Shown here piece by piece: positions 1-8,728 of a DNA stretch of 64,000 nt. Made by a program: the position numbers and the translations under genes. The notes beneath the pieces were generated by a model that was not told the origin of the DNA, did not search any database, and saw only the letters and a list, made by a program, of their open reading frames with translations. Each line of letters opens with the position of its first letter. Position 1 is the first letter of the stretch. Source of the DNA: Citrobacter sp. Marseille-Q6884 (GTDB taxonomy: Bacteria > Pseudomonadota > Gammaproteobacteria > Enterobacterales > Enterobacteriaceae); assembly GCF_945906775.1 (NCBI RefSeq), contig NZ_CAMDRE010000001.1, forward strand, positions 2,790,001-2,854,000, read 5' to 3'.

Positions 1-809
1 ATTTTTTTTAATCCATAAAGATGGGCGTGCGTTTCGAATACTTTTTCCGGGATCACGCCTAAGCAATGGGTCGTAGAGACAATTGTGAGTATTGATGTAA
101 AAGATGACGTTAACAGGCAGCGTTCACCGGTTCTGAATTTTTTATCCACAATACTTCTGTGGTAAATAATCTTTTCATTCTTTGTATTGTAGCCTACCAG
201 ATTCGCGTTTCTGAACATCTCTTCACTGATCGAATGACCATACAATGTATTATTCTGCGAGGCGGCCAGCACCAGGCGCATATCACAGATTTTTTGGCAG
301 GAGATGCCTCCAGACTCAACGGAAAAAGTCGAAAAAACAACGTCCGCCTGCCGCATATTTAACAGTTCGATAATGCTCTGCTCATTCAAATCGGCAGTAA
401 GATGCAGAAGACTGACGTCTGTATCGTTATTGATCATTTTTGCGGTGACATCGGGAATAACGATAGGGGAAATAAACGATTCGGTATACAGCGTCAGTCT
501 TTTTTTGGCGACCGGGGAGGAGTGGGGCATCAGGAGTGACAGTTTGTCGATAATTGGGATCGTATTGTCATAAAGTTCATCGGAATAGACGGTCGGTAAC
601 AGTGCATTACCGCTACGAACAAATAAATTATCTCCCATCAGTTCACGCAGCTTTCTTAACGACTGACTGACGGCCGAGGGGGAAATATTCAGCATATCAG
701 CGACCCTGCTGATGCTGCCAACGCTATAGATCAGGCAGAAAATGGTCAGCAGATTCAGATCGATTTTTGATAGCGTGCGTATTTTCTCTGCATCATTTGC
801 TTTTGACAT
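1..809 (-). CDS. LysR-family transcriptional regulator (3' end outside window)
   Basis: Reading leftwards from an ATG at 809, an open frame runs without a stop to the window edge, giving about 269 residues. The first 65 residues form a LysR winged helix-turn-helix of the LeuO/YbeF-like subtype (DLNLLTIF, then SPSAVSQSLRKLR and GDNLFVR). The rest looks like the periplasmic-binding-protein-like effector domain; its C-terminal part is missing. LysR proteins bind upstream DNA and respond to small molecules, but nothing visible shows the inducer. It is transcribed divergently from bssR with about 226 bases between, so that gap probably holds its own promoter and perhaps its operator. In E. coli K-12 a LysR gene is not the neighbour of bssR, so this is a lineage-specific neighbour. 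Confidence 0.85.
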   Translation of the reverse strand, partial: MSKANDAEKIRTLSKIDLNLLTIFCLIYSVGSISRVADMLNISPSAVSQSLRKLRELMGDNLFVRSGNALLPTVYSDELYDNTIPIIDKLSLLMPHSSPVAKKRLTLYTESFISPIVIPDVTAKMINNDTDVSLLHLTADLNEQSIIELLNMRQADVVFSTFSVESGGISCQKICDMRLVLAASQNNTLYGHSISEEMFRNANLVGYNTKNEKIIYHRSIVDKKFRTGERCLLTSSFTSILTIVSTTHCLGVIPEKVFETHAHLYGLKK

Positions 810-1035
810 AGTCCCCTCATTGTTAGCGCCGCGGCAGTCATCACAGAAGATATAGCAAAAAATGGCCGGTAAGTCAGAGATGGGCCCCCTCTAAGTACAG
901 CCCTTACACCGTGTGAAGTTGTAACATTGTAAATTATGTTAATCAATTAGGCTTTATTGATGTGGGACATCAAATTGTTCAAAAAACAACCATACTATTA
1001 AGTTGCACCAGAGTTGGAAAGAGGAGGAACAAAGT

Positions 1036-1419
1036 ATGGTTGTTGACAGACTGAGAACCGATCTTCTCAACAAGTTGATAAACGCCCGTATCGATCTTGC
1101 CGCTTATCTGTTGTTGAGGAAAGCGAAAGGCTACATGTCAGTCAGCGAGAGCGATCGTCTGCGTGATAATTTTTTTGAACTGAATCGCGAACTACACGAT
1201 CAATCACAACTTCACGGTATGCATCTTGATCAGGAAGAGTGGAATGCCCTTCGACGTGCTGAAGGAGCATTAGCCGCCGCTGCCGTTTGCCTGATGAGCG
1301 GGCATCACGATTGCCCGACATTTATCGCCGTTAACGCAGAGAAACTTGAAAACTGCCTGACAACGCTGACGCTGAGCATCCAGAGTTTGCAGAATTACGC
1401 AACGCTGGAGCACGTCTGA
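1036..1419 (+). CDS. bssR: BssR (YliH), biofilm and signal-secretion regulator
   Basis: A 127-residue protein that I recognise as BssR: the start MVVDRLRTDLL, the central GYMSVSES and the stretch CLMSGHHDCPT match the E. coli protein. BssR has been linked to biofilm formation, indole and AI-2 handling and catabolite repression; its biochemical activity is not known. It has no signal peptide or membrane segment and is mostly helical. I chose the ATG at 1036 because a strong GAGGAGG sits 8 bases upstream (1021-1027) and the length equals the E. coli protein; an in-frame upstream extension is probably untranslated. yliI follows after a terminator, as in E. coli. Confidence 0.93.
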   Translation: MVVDRLRTDLLNKLINARIDLAAYLLLRKAKGYMSVSESDRLRDNFFELNRELHDQSQLHGMHLDQEEWNALRRAEGALAAAAVCLMSGHHDCPTFIAVNAEKLENCLTTLTLSIQSLQNYATLEHV

Positions 1420-1423
1420 ATCA

Positions 1424-1446
1424 GGGGGAGGGCGCTCCCCCTTTTC
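1424..1446 (+). terminator. Rho-independent terminator after bssR
   Basis: The stem GGGGGAG, loop GGCG and arm CTCCCCC are followed by TTTT. It begins 4 bases after the bssR stop and separates bssR from yliI. Confidence 0.85.
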
Positions 1447-1522
1447 GTCAAGATTATGTAAAAGTAGCGGGTTATCTCCCTCTTGCTGGCTACGCTTTAT
1501 GCAGAACCATTCAGGAGGTGTT

Positions 1523-2632
1523 ATGCGTCGATTATTTCTCTGGGTTTCCTCAATCGCCTTACTTTCCCCTTATGCCAGTGCAGAACTGCCCGCCGTAAAG
1601 GTGGAAGTGCTGCAAACTAAACTTGACCATCCCTGGTCATTAGCATTTTTACCCGACAATCGCGGCATGCTGATTACGCTTCGGGGAGGGCAGCTTCGAC
1701 ACTGGCAATCTGGCAAAGGACTTTCTGATCCGCTGACCGGTGTGCCAAAGGTTTGGGCTAACGGGCAAGGGGGCTTACTGGACGTGGTGCTGGCGCCGGA
1801 TTTTGAGCACTCGCGTCGGGTCTGGCTCAGTTACGCAGAAGCGGACCGCGAAGGAAAAGCGGGTACAGCGGTGGGCTATGGACGACTGAGTGATGATCTC
1901 AGGCATCTGGAAGGATTTCAGACAGTCTTTCGCCAAATGCCTAAGCTCTCAACCGGCAACCATTTTGGCGGCCGTATGGTGTTTGATGGAAAAGGTTACC
2001 TGTTTATTGGTCTCGGTGAGAACAACCAGCGCTCAACGGCTCAGGATCTCGATAAATTGCAGGGGAAGGTTGTGCGCCTGACCGACCAGGGCAAAATCCC
2101 GGCGGACAATCCTTTTGTGAACCAGACGGGCGCGCGCCCTGAAATCTGGTCATATGGGATCCGTAACCCGCAGGGTATGGCGATGAATCCCTGGAGCAAT
2201 ACGCTGTGGTTGAATGAACATGGTCCGCGCGGTGGAGATGAAATTAATATCCCTGAAAAAGGCAAAAACTACGGTTGGCCGATAGCGACCTGGGGCGTGA
2301 ATTACAGTGGTTTTAAAATTCCGGAAGCGCAGGGAAAAATTGTTGCCGGAACGGAGCAGCCTGTTTTTTACTGGGAAAAATCCCCGGCGGTGAGTGGAAT
2401 GGCTTTTTATCACAGTGCTACTTTCCCGCAGTGGCAGCAGAAGCTGTTTATTGGCGCGCTGAAAGAACAAGATGTGATTGTGCTCAGCGTTAAGGGCAAT
2501 AAGGTGACGGAGGATGGACGCCTTTTACAGGATAGAGGTAAGCGCATTCGTGACGTGCGCGTCGGACCCGATGGCTATTTGTATGTGTTAACCGACGAGT
2601 CCGACGGGGAGTTACTCAAGGTCAGTCCCTGA
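1523..2632 (+). CDS. yliI: YliI, PQQ-type soluble aldose sugar dehydrogenase
   Basis: A 369-residue homologue of E. coli YliI (Asd), a soluble periplasmic quinoprotein of the glucose/sorbosone dehydrogenase family that oxidises aldoses with PQQ. Residues 1-20 are a Sec signal peptide (MRRLFLW, hydrophobic core, cleavage after ASA). The beta-propeller signatures are clear: HPWSLAF, LRGGQLRHW, STGNHFGGR, YSYGIRNPQG-like (WSYGIRNPQG), NEHGPRGGDE and GKNYGWP. The ATG at 1523 is chosen because AGGAGG lies at 1513-1518 and the signal peptide starts here; the frame extends upstream to 1499. No PQQ-synthesis gene is visible, so activity may depend on imported PQQ, as in E. coli. It converges on gstB with only 20 bases between the stops. 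Confidence 0.93.
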   Translation: MRRLFLWVSSIALLSPYASAELPAVKVEVLQTKLDHPWSLAFLPDNRGMLITLRGGQLRHWQSGKGLSDPLTGVPKVWANGQGGLLDVVLAPDFEHSRRVWLSYAEADREGKAGTAVGYGRLSDDLRHLEGFQTVFRQMPKLSTGNHFGGRMVFDGKGYLFIGLGENNQRSTAQDLDKLQGKVVRLTDQGKIPADNPFVNQTGARPEIWSYGIRNPQGMAMNPWSNTLWLNEHGPRGGDEINIPEKGKNYGWPIATWGVNYSGFKIPEAQGKIVAGTEQPVFYWEKSPAVSGMAFYHSATFPQWQQKLFIGALKEQDVIVLSVKGNKVTEDGRLLQDRGKRIRDVRVGPDGYLYVLTDESDGELLKVSP

Positions 2633-2652
2633 GTGCGATGGTGTTGATGCGA

Positions 2653-3279
2653 TTAACTGACCGGGATCATGACCACTTTCTGGAATGCCGGACGCTCAGT
2701 GAGCTGCTGATACCAGCGTTCGAGATGAGGTCGGTGTGTCCAGTTCAGACCGACGTTAAACAGGTTATAGATGAACGGTGCGACGGCAATATCGCCGGTA
2801 CCAAATTCAGCCCCGGAAAACCACGTCTGGTTAGCCAGCGCGTCGTCGAGAATACTGAACAGGTTATCGCACACCTTCGCGCCGGCATCGATGGCCGCCT
2901 GGTCGCGTTGTTCAACCGGGGTTCTGACCAGTCCAAATAAAATAACCCGATGCGCGGGACTTAATGTCTGGTTAGCCCAGTCCATCCACTTTTCGCCCTC
3001 AGCGCGTTTTGCCGGTGCATCAATCCACAAACGCTTTTGCCCGTACTGGGCTGCCAGATAGCGGACGATGGTATTGGATTCCCACAGCAACACGTCGGTT
3101 TCATCATCGCGAAGCAGCGGGACCAGGCCGTTAGGGTTCATTGCCAGATAATCGGCATCGTGGTTAATGCCAAATTGCCCGCCAGCCAAAATTTGGTTAT
3201 ACGGTAGTTCCAGTTCTTCGAGCGTCCACAACACTTTTTTTACGTTGGTCGAATTATTTCGACCCCACAGTGTAATCAT
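2653..3279 (-). CDS. gstB: GstB, glutathione S-transferase
   Basis: A 208-residue protein, the same length as E. coli GstB (YliJ) and nearly collinear with it. The N-terminal thioredoxin-like half begins MITLWGRNNSTNVKK, where the Ser/Asn pair aligns with the glutathione-activating region; NPNGLVPLL and ESNTIVRYL follow as the cis-Pro and glutathione-binding segments. The C-terminal half is the all-helical substrate domain (GDIAVAPFIYNL). In E. coli it acts on haloacetates and similar electrophiles in the cytoplasm. It is monocistronic, converges with yliI and is divergent from dacC. Confidence 0.93.
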   Translation of the reverse strand: MITLWGRNNSTNVKKVLWTLEELELPYNQILAGGQFGINHDADYLAMNPNGLVPLLRDDETDVLLWESNTIVRYLAAQYGQKRLWIDAPAKRAEGEKWMDWANQTLSPAHRVILFGLVRTPVEQRDQAAIDAGAKVCDNLFSILDDALANQTWFSGAEFGTGDIAVAPFIYNLFNVGLNWTHRPHLERWYQQLTERPAFQKVVMIPVS

Positions 3280-3596
3280 AGTAACCCCGCAAATTAATAG
3301 AGCAGCTCATTGGCTGCATTTGGCATCTGACAAGCTCACATGGTGGGTTAAACCTAATATTTACGCAACAACCGATAAAAAAATCGTGATCAGTACAGCG
3401 CAGCGTGGCGTTATTGCATAAACTTTAAAAACTTTACCAACTTACGGTTTCTTTAAGCTCGTTAGTGCGTTATTACTCACCGCACTTATTTTACACGTCA
3501 TCCATCAGGCTTCTTCTGCGTGGGTGAGCCAATGCAGTTTGTGTAAACATGGTGTGTATGACGTGGTTTTTTGGAATGGATACTCGGGTGGCATTT
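3280..3596. other. gstB/dacC divergent intergenic region
   Basis: About 317 bases between the divergent starts of gstB and dacC. It must hold promoters for both genes, but I see no operator palindrome, repeat or small gene that I can support. The frame open upstream of dacC (from 3549) is treated as leader. Confidence 0.5.
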
Positions 3597-4799
3597 ATGA
3601 CGCAATACTTCTCTCTCCTTCGCAGCTTTGCTGCAGGTTCCGCACTCTTATTCCTTTTTGCGCCGACCGCACAGGCGGTAGAGCAGCCAACGGCCCCGCC
3701 GAGCGTGGATGCGCGGGCGTGGATCTTAATGGATTACGCCAGCGGTAAAGTGCTGGCGGAAGGCAATGCCGATGAGAAACTGGATCCAGCCAGTCTGACC
3801 AAGATCATGACCAGCTATGTGGTGGGTCAGGCGCTGAAGGCCGGGAAAATTAATCTGACCGATATGGTCACCGTAGGGAAAGACGCCTGGGCAACGGGGA
3901 ATCCGGCTCTGCGCGGCTCGTCGGTGATGTTCCTGAAGCCTGGCGATCAGGTTGCTGTTTCTGATCTGAATAAAGGCGTGATCATTCAGTCAGGTAATGA
4001 TGCCTGTATCGCGCTGGCAGATTACGTGGCCGGTAGCCAGGAATCCTTTATTGGTTTGATGAACGGTTATGCGCAAAAACTGGGACTGACCAATACCACT
4101 TTCCAGACAGTACATGGTCTGGATGCGCCAGGACAGTTCAGCACCGCGCGTGATATGGCCTTGCTGGGTAAAGCGTTAATTCACGATGTGCCGGAAGAGT
4201 ACGCCATCCATAAAGAGAAAGAATTTACCTTTAATAAAATCCGCCAACCGAACCGCAACCGCCTGTTGTGGAGTACCAACCTGAATGTGGATGGGATGAA
4301 AACGGGTACGACGACCGGCGCGGGTTACAACCTGGTGGCTTCCGCTACCCAGGGCGACATGCGTTTGATCTCCGTGGTGCTGGGGGCAAAAACCGATCGT
4401 ATTCGCTTCAACGAGTCGGAAAAACTGCTGACGTGGGGCTTCCGCTTCTTTGAAACGGTCACGCCGATCAAGCCTGATGCCACCTTTATCACCCAACGCG
4501 TCTGGTTTGGTGATAAGAGTGAAGTCAATCTGGGCGCCGGGGAAGGGGGTTCTGTGACCATCCCGCGCGGTCAGCTTAAAAATCTGAAAGCCAGCTTTAC
4601 CCTGACTGAGCCGCAATTAACCGCGCCGCTGAAGAAAGGCCAGGTCGTCGGGACAATCGATTTCCAGCTTAATGGAAAATCGATCGAACAGCGTCCGTTG
4701 ATGGTGATGGAAGCGGTTGAAGAGGGCGGATTCTTTAGCCGGATGTGGGACTTTGTGATGATGAAATTCCACCAGTGGTTTGGTGGCTGGTTCTCTTAA
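3597..4799 (+). CDS. dacC: DacC, D-alanyl-D-alanine carboxypeptidase (PBP6)
   Basis: A 400-residue low-molecular-weight penicillin-binding protein identical in length to E. coli PBP6. It trims the terminal D-Ala from peptidoglycan pentapeptides in the periplasm. The signal peptide is MTQYFSLLRSFAAGSALLFLF with cleavage near TAQA. The three active-site motifs are visible: SLTK (catalytic Ser, about residue 66), SGND (SxN, about 132) and MKTGTT (KTG, about 235). The C-terminal beta domain ends in an amphipathic helix (RMWDFVMMKFHQWF) that anchors it on the inner membrane. I chose the ATG at 3597 over the open upstream frame because the signal peptide and the family length begin here. A REP cluster separates it from the convergent deoR. 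Confidence 0.95.
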   Translation: MTQYFSLLRSFAAGSALLFLFAPTAQAVEQPTAPPSVDARAWILMDYASGKVLAEGNADEKLDPASLTKIMTSYVVGQALKAGKINLTDMVTVGKDAWATGNPALRGSSVMFLKPGDQVAVSDLNKGVIIQSGNDACIALADYVAGSQESFIGLMNGYAQKLGLTNTTFQTVHGLDAPGQFSTARDMALLGKALIHDVPEEYAIHKEKEFTFNKIRQPNRNRLLWSTNLNVDGMKTGTTTGAGYNLVASATQGDMRLISVVLGAKTDRIRFNESEKLLTWGFRFFETVTPIKPDATFITQRVWFGDKSEVNLGAGEGGSVTIPRGQLKNLKASFTLTEPQLTAPLKKGQVVGTIDFQLNGKSIEQRPLMVMEAVEEGGFFSRMWDFVMMKFHQWFGGWFS

Positions 4800-4806
4800 T
4801 CGCTGT

Positions 4807-4890
4807 GATGGCCGGATAACGCTTATCCGGCCAACGATCAGGGCAACACCGTACGCCGGAAAAGACGCGATAACGTCGCCATCCGGCGTC
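4807..4890. repeat. REP/BIME-type palindromes between dacC and deoR
   Basis: Two adjoining imperfect palindromes: GGCCGGATAACGCTTATCCGGCC at 4810-4832 and CGCCGG...ATCCGGCG at about 4854-4888. These are typical enterobacterial extragenic palindromes at the 3' ends of convergent genes, where they stabilise mRNA or bind gyrase. They probably also act as the transcription end for both genes. Confidence 0.8.
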
Positions 4891-4893
4891 AGT

Positions 4894-5652
4894 TTAATAG
4901 ATGAGCTTGATGCGCTGCGCTTTTGCGTACTCGACAAATTCATCGTCAGGGCGGTTATCGCTGATGATGGTATCAAAACACGTCAATTCCCCCATCCTGG
5001 CGGGACGCACTTTCCCAAACTTACTGTGATCTACCACCAGAACGTGGTACTGCGCCATCGACATCGCCCAGTGCTTAACCGGTAATTCTTCCAGATTGAA
5101 ACAGGTAGCCCCTTTATCAGGGTGAACGCCAGCGGCCGAGTAAAATGCGATATCCGGGCACAGGTTGTTCAGCGTTTCCTGGAAATCGAGTGGTTTGAAA
5201 ATCGCATTGCTGGCATGGAACTCACCGCCACAGAGAATGACACGGCACTGCGGTTTTTCCTGTAGCACCAGAAACGTGTTCAGTGAGTAGCAGATTGCGG
5301 TGAAGGGCAGTTCATTATCAATCGCTTCAATGATCCACGGCGTGGTGGTGCCGCAGTCAAAAAAGAGCGTCTGATGCGCCTGGACGAGCTTCGCGGCCTG
5401 CTGCGCGGCACGACGTTTTTCATCCACCAGACGGGATTTTTGATCGCTAATTAAGTAGTGACTGGCGCTGCGGGGTTCCAGAACAATATAACCGCCGAGC
5501 AATACAACAGGGGCGTCGTTATTGTTCAGATCGCGACGGATGGTCATCTCAGATACGCCCAACAGCGTCGCGGCTTCTTTAAGGTGTAATTTATCGCTGC
5601 GTTTTAGCGCCTGCAGCAATTGACCAATACGCTCGTCGCGTCGTGTTTCCAT
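4894..5652 (-). CDS. deoR: DeoR, deoxyribonucleoside regulon repressor
   Basis: A 252-residue protein, the same length as E. coli DeoR. The N-terminal winged helix shows the DeoR signature (LHLKEAATLLGVSEMTIRRDL, about residues 20-40). The C-terminal sugar-phosphate-binding domain has the characteristic FFDCGTTT and CGGEFHASN stretches. DeoR represses deoCABD, tsx, nupG and its own gene, and is released by deoxyribose-5-phosphate. It is transcribed leftwards toward dacC. The upstream gap to ybjG is 66 bases, so ybjG and deoR could be partly co-transcribed. Confidence 0.94.
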   Translation of the reverse strand: METRRDERIGQLLQALKRSDKLHLKEAATLLGVSEMTIRRDLNNNDAPVVLLGGYIVLEPRSASHYLISDQKSRLVDEKRRAAQQAAKLVQAHQTLFFDCGTTTPWIIEAIDNELPFTAICYSLNTFLVLQEKPQCRVILCGGEFHASNAIFKPLDFQETLNNLCPDIAFYSAAGVHPDKGATCFNLEELPVKHWAMSMAQYHVLVVDHSKFGKVRPARMGELTCFDTIISDNRPDDEFVEYAKAQRIKLIY

Positions 5653-5718
5653 AGTTCCCCTGGTGAGTAGAGTAAGCGCTCAGTATCGCGCGCCTAATAC
5701 TACTCTCTTTACCGTGGG

Positions 5719-6327
5719 TTAGTCACGTACCCAGCCTTTACGGATGGGCAGGGCGAAGCAGGTGCGGTAGCAGGTTTGCAAACCGGGATACACAGTTGTG
5801 CCGAAGCGTTGCCAGAACATCTGAGCGCTCAGGCAGCCAATCAGCCCCGCCAGTAACCCACCTAACATATCCAGCGGCCAGTGGACGCCGAGGTAAACCC
5901 GTGACCAGGCAATCGCGACGGCCACGACCATCAGCAGTGCGCCGGACCAGATGCGGTGCCAGAATAAGAACGCCAAAGCAAAGGTAAAGATGACCGTACC
6001 GTGATCGCTTGGGAAAGAGTCATCCGCTGCATGGTGCAGGAAGTTATAGCCGATATGGTTAACGAACGGACGATCGTGCGGAAACACATGTCCCATCACC
6101 CATGAAATAGTCAGACCGACGATCAACGCGATCGCCATTTTGATCACCAATTGGCGCTGAACAGTCACGCGGTTGCGCGGCCCCCACAGCCAGAGCACAA
6201 CCGCCATCAGCGGTACGATGCTGATCAGATCTTTGGCAATAAAAATGGCCAGCGTGATCATCCATTGCGCAGAGTCGGGCGTCGCGTTGATCAGGTAAAA
6301 AAGCGAGTTATTCAGATTTTCCAGCAT
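5719..6327 (-). CDS. ybjG: YbjG, undecaprenyl-pyrophosphate phosphatase (PAP2 family)
   Basis: A 202-residue polytopic inner-membrane PAP2 phosphatase. It dephosphorylates undecaprenyl-PP on the periplasmic face and recycles the lipid carrier for peptidoglycan and other polymers, alongside BacA and PgpB. The catalytic motifs are visible: HDRPF (motif 1 region), SFPSDHG (motif 2) and SRVYLGVHWPLDMLGG (motif 3 with the nucleophilic His). The ATG at 6327 (MLENLN) matches the E. coli start; the frame extends 13 codons further upstream. A PmrA-type box lies about 160 bases upstream (separate entry), in line with the known PmrA/BasR control of ybjG. Confidence 0.93.
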   Translation of the reverse strand: MLENLNNSLFYLINATPDSAQWMITLAIFIAKDLISIVPLMAVVLWLWGPRNRVTVQRQLVIKMAIALIVGLTISWVMGHVFPHDRPFVNHIGYNFLHHAADDSFPSDHGTVIFTFALAFLFWHRIWSGALLMVVAVAIAWSRVYLGVHWPLDMLGGLLAGLIGCLSAQMFWQRFGTTVYPGLQTCYRTCFALPIRKGWVRD

Positions 6328-6484
6328 AACATCCAGACTCAGTGCGTTCGTTAAAAAGGGTCCCATAGTGGGGAGAGCATAAAATCGCTTTGACGAGATA
6401 AAAAGCGGTCTAGTCTTATTTGTCTGTTAACTGACTATTTTTAATGCAATTAATGAGATCTATCCGTCATGATAACGGCGCCAA

Positions 6485-6501
6485 CTTAAATTAACCTTAA
6501 A
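6485..6501 (-). promoter_or_regulatory. PmrA/BasR-type box in the ybjG/mdfA intergenic region
   Basis: In the ybjG direction the sequence reads TTTAAG-GTTAA-TTTAAG, an exact fit to the PmrA consensus YTTAAK-N5-YTTAAK (11-bp spaced direct repeat). It lies within the roughly 300-base ybjG/mdfA divergent region (6328-6627), in which I see no other defined site. ybjG is an established PmrA/BasR target in Salmonella and E. coli. Confidence 0.75.
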
Positions 6502-6627
6502 GCAGAAAAGTATTGTGAAAATGAGTGTAAAAATGTGCGCATTTTGCTTTCAGAACACATAATTCACTATCACCAGTCCGGCGCATTTATTACACTTTGC
6601 GCGTTTTTTCATTAGTTAAGAGACTGC

Positions 6628-7860
6628 ATGCAGAACCGTTTATCTTCGGGCGCCCGCTTGGGACGTCAGGCATTACTATTCCCTCTCTGCCTGGTACTTT
6701 ACGAATTCTCTACTTATATCGGCAACGATATGATCCAACCCGGTATGTTGGCGGTGGTGGAGCAATATCAGGCTGGATTAGATTGGGTTCCCACCTCCAT
6801 GACCGCGTATCTGGCGGGTGGCATGTTTTTGCAGTGGTTGTTAGGGCCGCTGTCGGATCGTATTGGTCGTCGTCCGGTGATGTTAACCGGCGTGGTGTGG
6901 TTCATTGTGACCTGCCTTGCCACGCTGTTTGCGCAGAACATTGAACAATTTACTTTCCTGCGTTTTTTGCAGGGGATCAGCCTGTGCTTTATCGGCGCGG
7001 TGGGCTATGCCGCTATTCAGGAGTCGTTTGAAGAGGCGGTCTGTATAAAGATTACCGCACTGATGGCGAACGTGGCGTTGATTGCCCCCCTATTGGGGCC
7101 GTTGGTTGGCGCGGCCTGGGTGCATGTACTCCCGTGGGAAGGCATGTTTGTTCTGTTTGCTGTGCTGGCGGCAATCGCCTTTTTTGGTCTGCAACGCGCG
7201 ATGCCTGAAACCGCAACCCGTCTGGGCGAGACGCTGTCAATTAAAGCGCTGGGCAAAGACTATAAGCTGGTGCTCAAGAATGTGCGCTTTGTCGCGGGTG
7301 CGCTGGCCCTGGGGTTTGTTAGCCTGCCATTGCTGGCCTGGATTGCACAATCACCCATTATCATCATCAGCGGCGAACAGCTTAGCAGCTATGAATATGG
7401 CCTGTTACAGGTGCCGATTTTTGGTGCGCTGATTGCCGGTAATCTGGTGCTGGCACGTCTGACTGCGCGACGCACCGTGCGATCGCTGATCATCATGGGC
7501 GGCTGGCCCATTGCCGTAGGGTTGATTATCGCTGCAGCAGCAACGGTAGTGTCTTCCCATGCGTACTTGTGGATGACGGCGGGTCTGAGCATATATGCGT
7601 TTGGTATCGGTGTGGCGAATGCCGGGCTGGTGCGCCTGACGCTGTTTGCCAGCGATATGAGTAAAGGGACCGTTTCCGCTGCGATGGGCATGTTACAGAT
7701 GCTGATTTTTACCGTCGGTATCGAATTGAGTAAGCATGCGTATCTGATAGGCGGGAATGGCTTGTTCAGCCTGTTTAATCTGGCAAGCGGTGTGTTGTGG
7801 CTGCTGCTGATGTTTATCTTCCTGAAAGATAAACAGGTCGGAAATTCGCGGGAAGGCTAG
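6628..7860 (+). CDS. mdfA: MdfA (Cmr), MFS multidrug/H+ antiporter
   Basis: A 410-residue transporter identical in length to E. coli MdfA, with 12 predicted membrane helices. It exports cationic, neutral and zwitterionic drugs (chloramphenicol, ethidium, fluoroquinolones) and at high pH exchanges Na+/K+ for protons. Functionally important acids in helix 1 are present: E26 and D34 in LYEFSTYIGND. The MFS motif A is LGPLSDRIGRRPV in loop 2-3, and antiporter motif C-like PLLGPLVGAAW is in helix 5. It is divergent from ybjG and ends at a stem-loop before the convergent ybjI. MdfA is a chromosomal housekeeping exporter, not an acquired resistance gene. Confidence 0.95.
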   Translation: MQNRLSSGARLGRQALLFPLCLVLYEFSTYIGNDMIQPGMLAVVEQYQAGLDWVPTSMTAYLAGGMFLQWLLGPLSDRIGRRPVMLTGVVWFIVTCLATLFAQNIEQFTFLRFLQGISLCFIGAVGYAAIQESFEEAVCIKITALMANVALIAPLLGPLVGAAWVHVLPWEGMFVLFAVLAAIAFFGLQRAMPETATRLGETLSIKALGKDYKLVLKNVRFVAGALALGFVSLPLLAWIAQSPIIIISGEQLSSYEYGLLQVPIFGALIAGNLVLARLTARRTVRSLIIMGGWPIAVGLIIAAAATVVSSHAYLWMTAGLSIYAFGIGVANAGLVRLTLFASDMSKGTVSAAMGMLQMLIFTVGIELSKHAYLIGGNGLFSLFNLASGVLWLLLMFIFLKDKQVGNSREG

Positions 7861-7866
7861 AAAAGG

Positions 7867-7900
7867 CAATGCCTGATAAGCTGTGCGCTATCAGGCATTG
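7867..7900. terminator. Stem-loop between mdfA and ybjI
   Basis: A perfect 12-bp inverted repeat (CAATGCCTGATA ... TATCAGGCATTG) with a 10-base loop. It sits between the convergent mdfA and ybjI and lacks a strong T-run, so it may be a bidirectional, REP-like end rather than a classic terminator. Confidence 0.65.
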
Positions 7901-7912
7901 AACCTGTTTGTG

Positions 7913-8728
7913 TTAATGCGTAAACGGCGCTTCGTTTTTCAGTACGCAGTCGATAATATCCAGCACGCCTTCTTCGTTATTTGAACCCGCGCGATATTTT
8001 GCCGCAGAGGCCACGGTGTCTTTGGCATTTGCCATCGCAAAACTAAAGCCCGCCTGACGTAGCATCTCAATATCATTTCCACCATCGCCAAATACGACGA
8101 CCTCATCATCGGCAATATTCCAGCGTTGTTGCAGCAAGCGCAGGCCGTTTGCTTTATGAACGCCAGGAATAATTAAATCGATGCTGCCATAGCCTGTATG
8201 AACCGGAACCATAATATCGCCAATCGCATCGTGCAATGCCGTCTGGACGTGGGGAATACGATCGTCTGAGATATTCAATCCGAACTTGAAGAAAACGTCG
8301 TTAATATTGTCAAAGTTGTCTACAAATTCCAGGCGATGATAGTACATCGCAGCAACGGATTTTAACTCATCGCTGTACTGTTTCAGGGTGTAGGCGCTGT
8401 TTTTCCCACAGGCAATAATGTCGATGTCTGTGCGTGTCAGCAGGTGCTCCACGACGGTATGAAAATCTTCTTTTGCCAGTTCACCGTTAAACACATCTTC
8501 CCCTTCACTGACCACCCAGCCCCCGTTTTCCGCCACAAATGAGATTTCGTGAGCCAGTTCGGGGAAAAAGGAGATCAGCTGGTAATACTGGTTGCCGCTG
8601 GCGACCACAAAGCGGATACCGCGTGCTTTCATTTGGTGATATTGGGCCATAAACCGCTCGCGGTTATAGGTCTTATTGTCACTCAGAAACGTGCCGTCCA
8701 TGTCTACCGCAATCAGCTTGATACCCAT
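7913..8728 (-). CDS. ybjI: YbjI, HAD-superfamily (Cof-type) phosphatase
   Basis: A 271-residue Cof-type HAD phosphatase. Motif I is VDMDGTFL (nucleophile Asp and acid/base Asp), motif II VVASGNQY, motif III with Lys near HKANGLRLL, and motif IV GDGGNDIEML. E. coli YbjI dephosphorylates 5-amino-6-(5-phospho-D-ribitylamino)uracil, a riboflavin-pathway step, and also FMN. The start ATG at 8728 overlaps the ybjJ stop as TAATG, so the two genes are translationally coupled in the order ybjJ-ybjI. Confidence 0.92.
   Translation of the reverse strand: MGIKLIAVDMDGTFLSDNKTYNRERFMAQYHQMKARGIRFVVASGNQYYQLISFFPELAHEISFVAENGGWVVSEGEDVFNGELAKEDFHTVVEHLLTRTDIDIIACGKNSAYTLKQYSDELKSVAAMYYHRLEFVDNFDNINDVFFKFGLNISDDRIPHVQTALHDAIGDIMVPVHTGYGSIDLIIPGVHKANGLRLLQQRWNIADDEVVVFGDGGNDIEMLRQAGFSFAMANAKDTVASAAKYRAGSNNEEGVLDIIDCVLKNEAPFTH

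Noticed and set aside
4807..4890. Palindromes after dacC as attachment site or operator
   Set aside because: They match the common REP pattern between convergent genes.
6628..7860. mdfA as an acquired resistance gene
   Set aside because: It is the ordinary chromosomal exporter in its usual place with core-genome composition.
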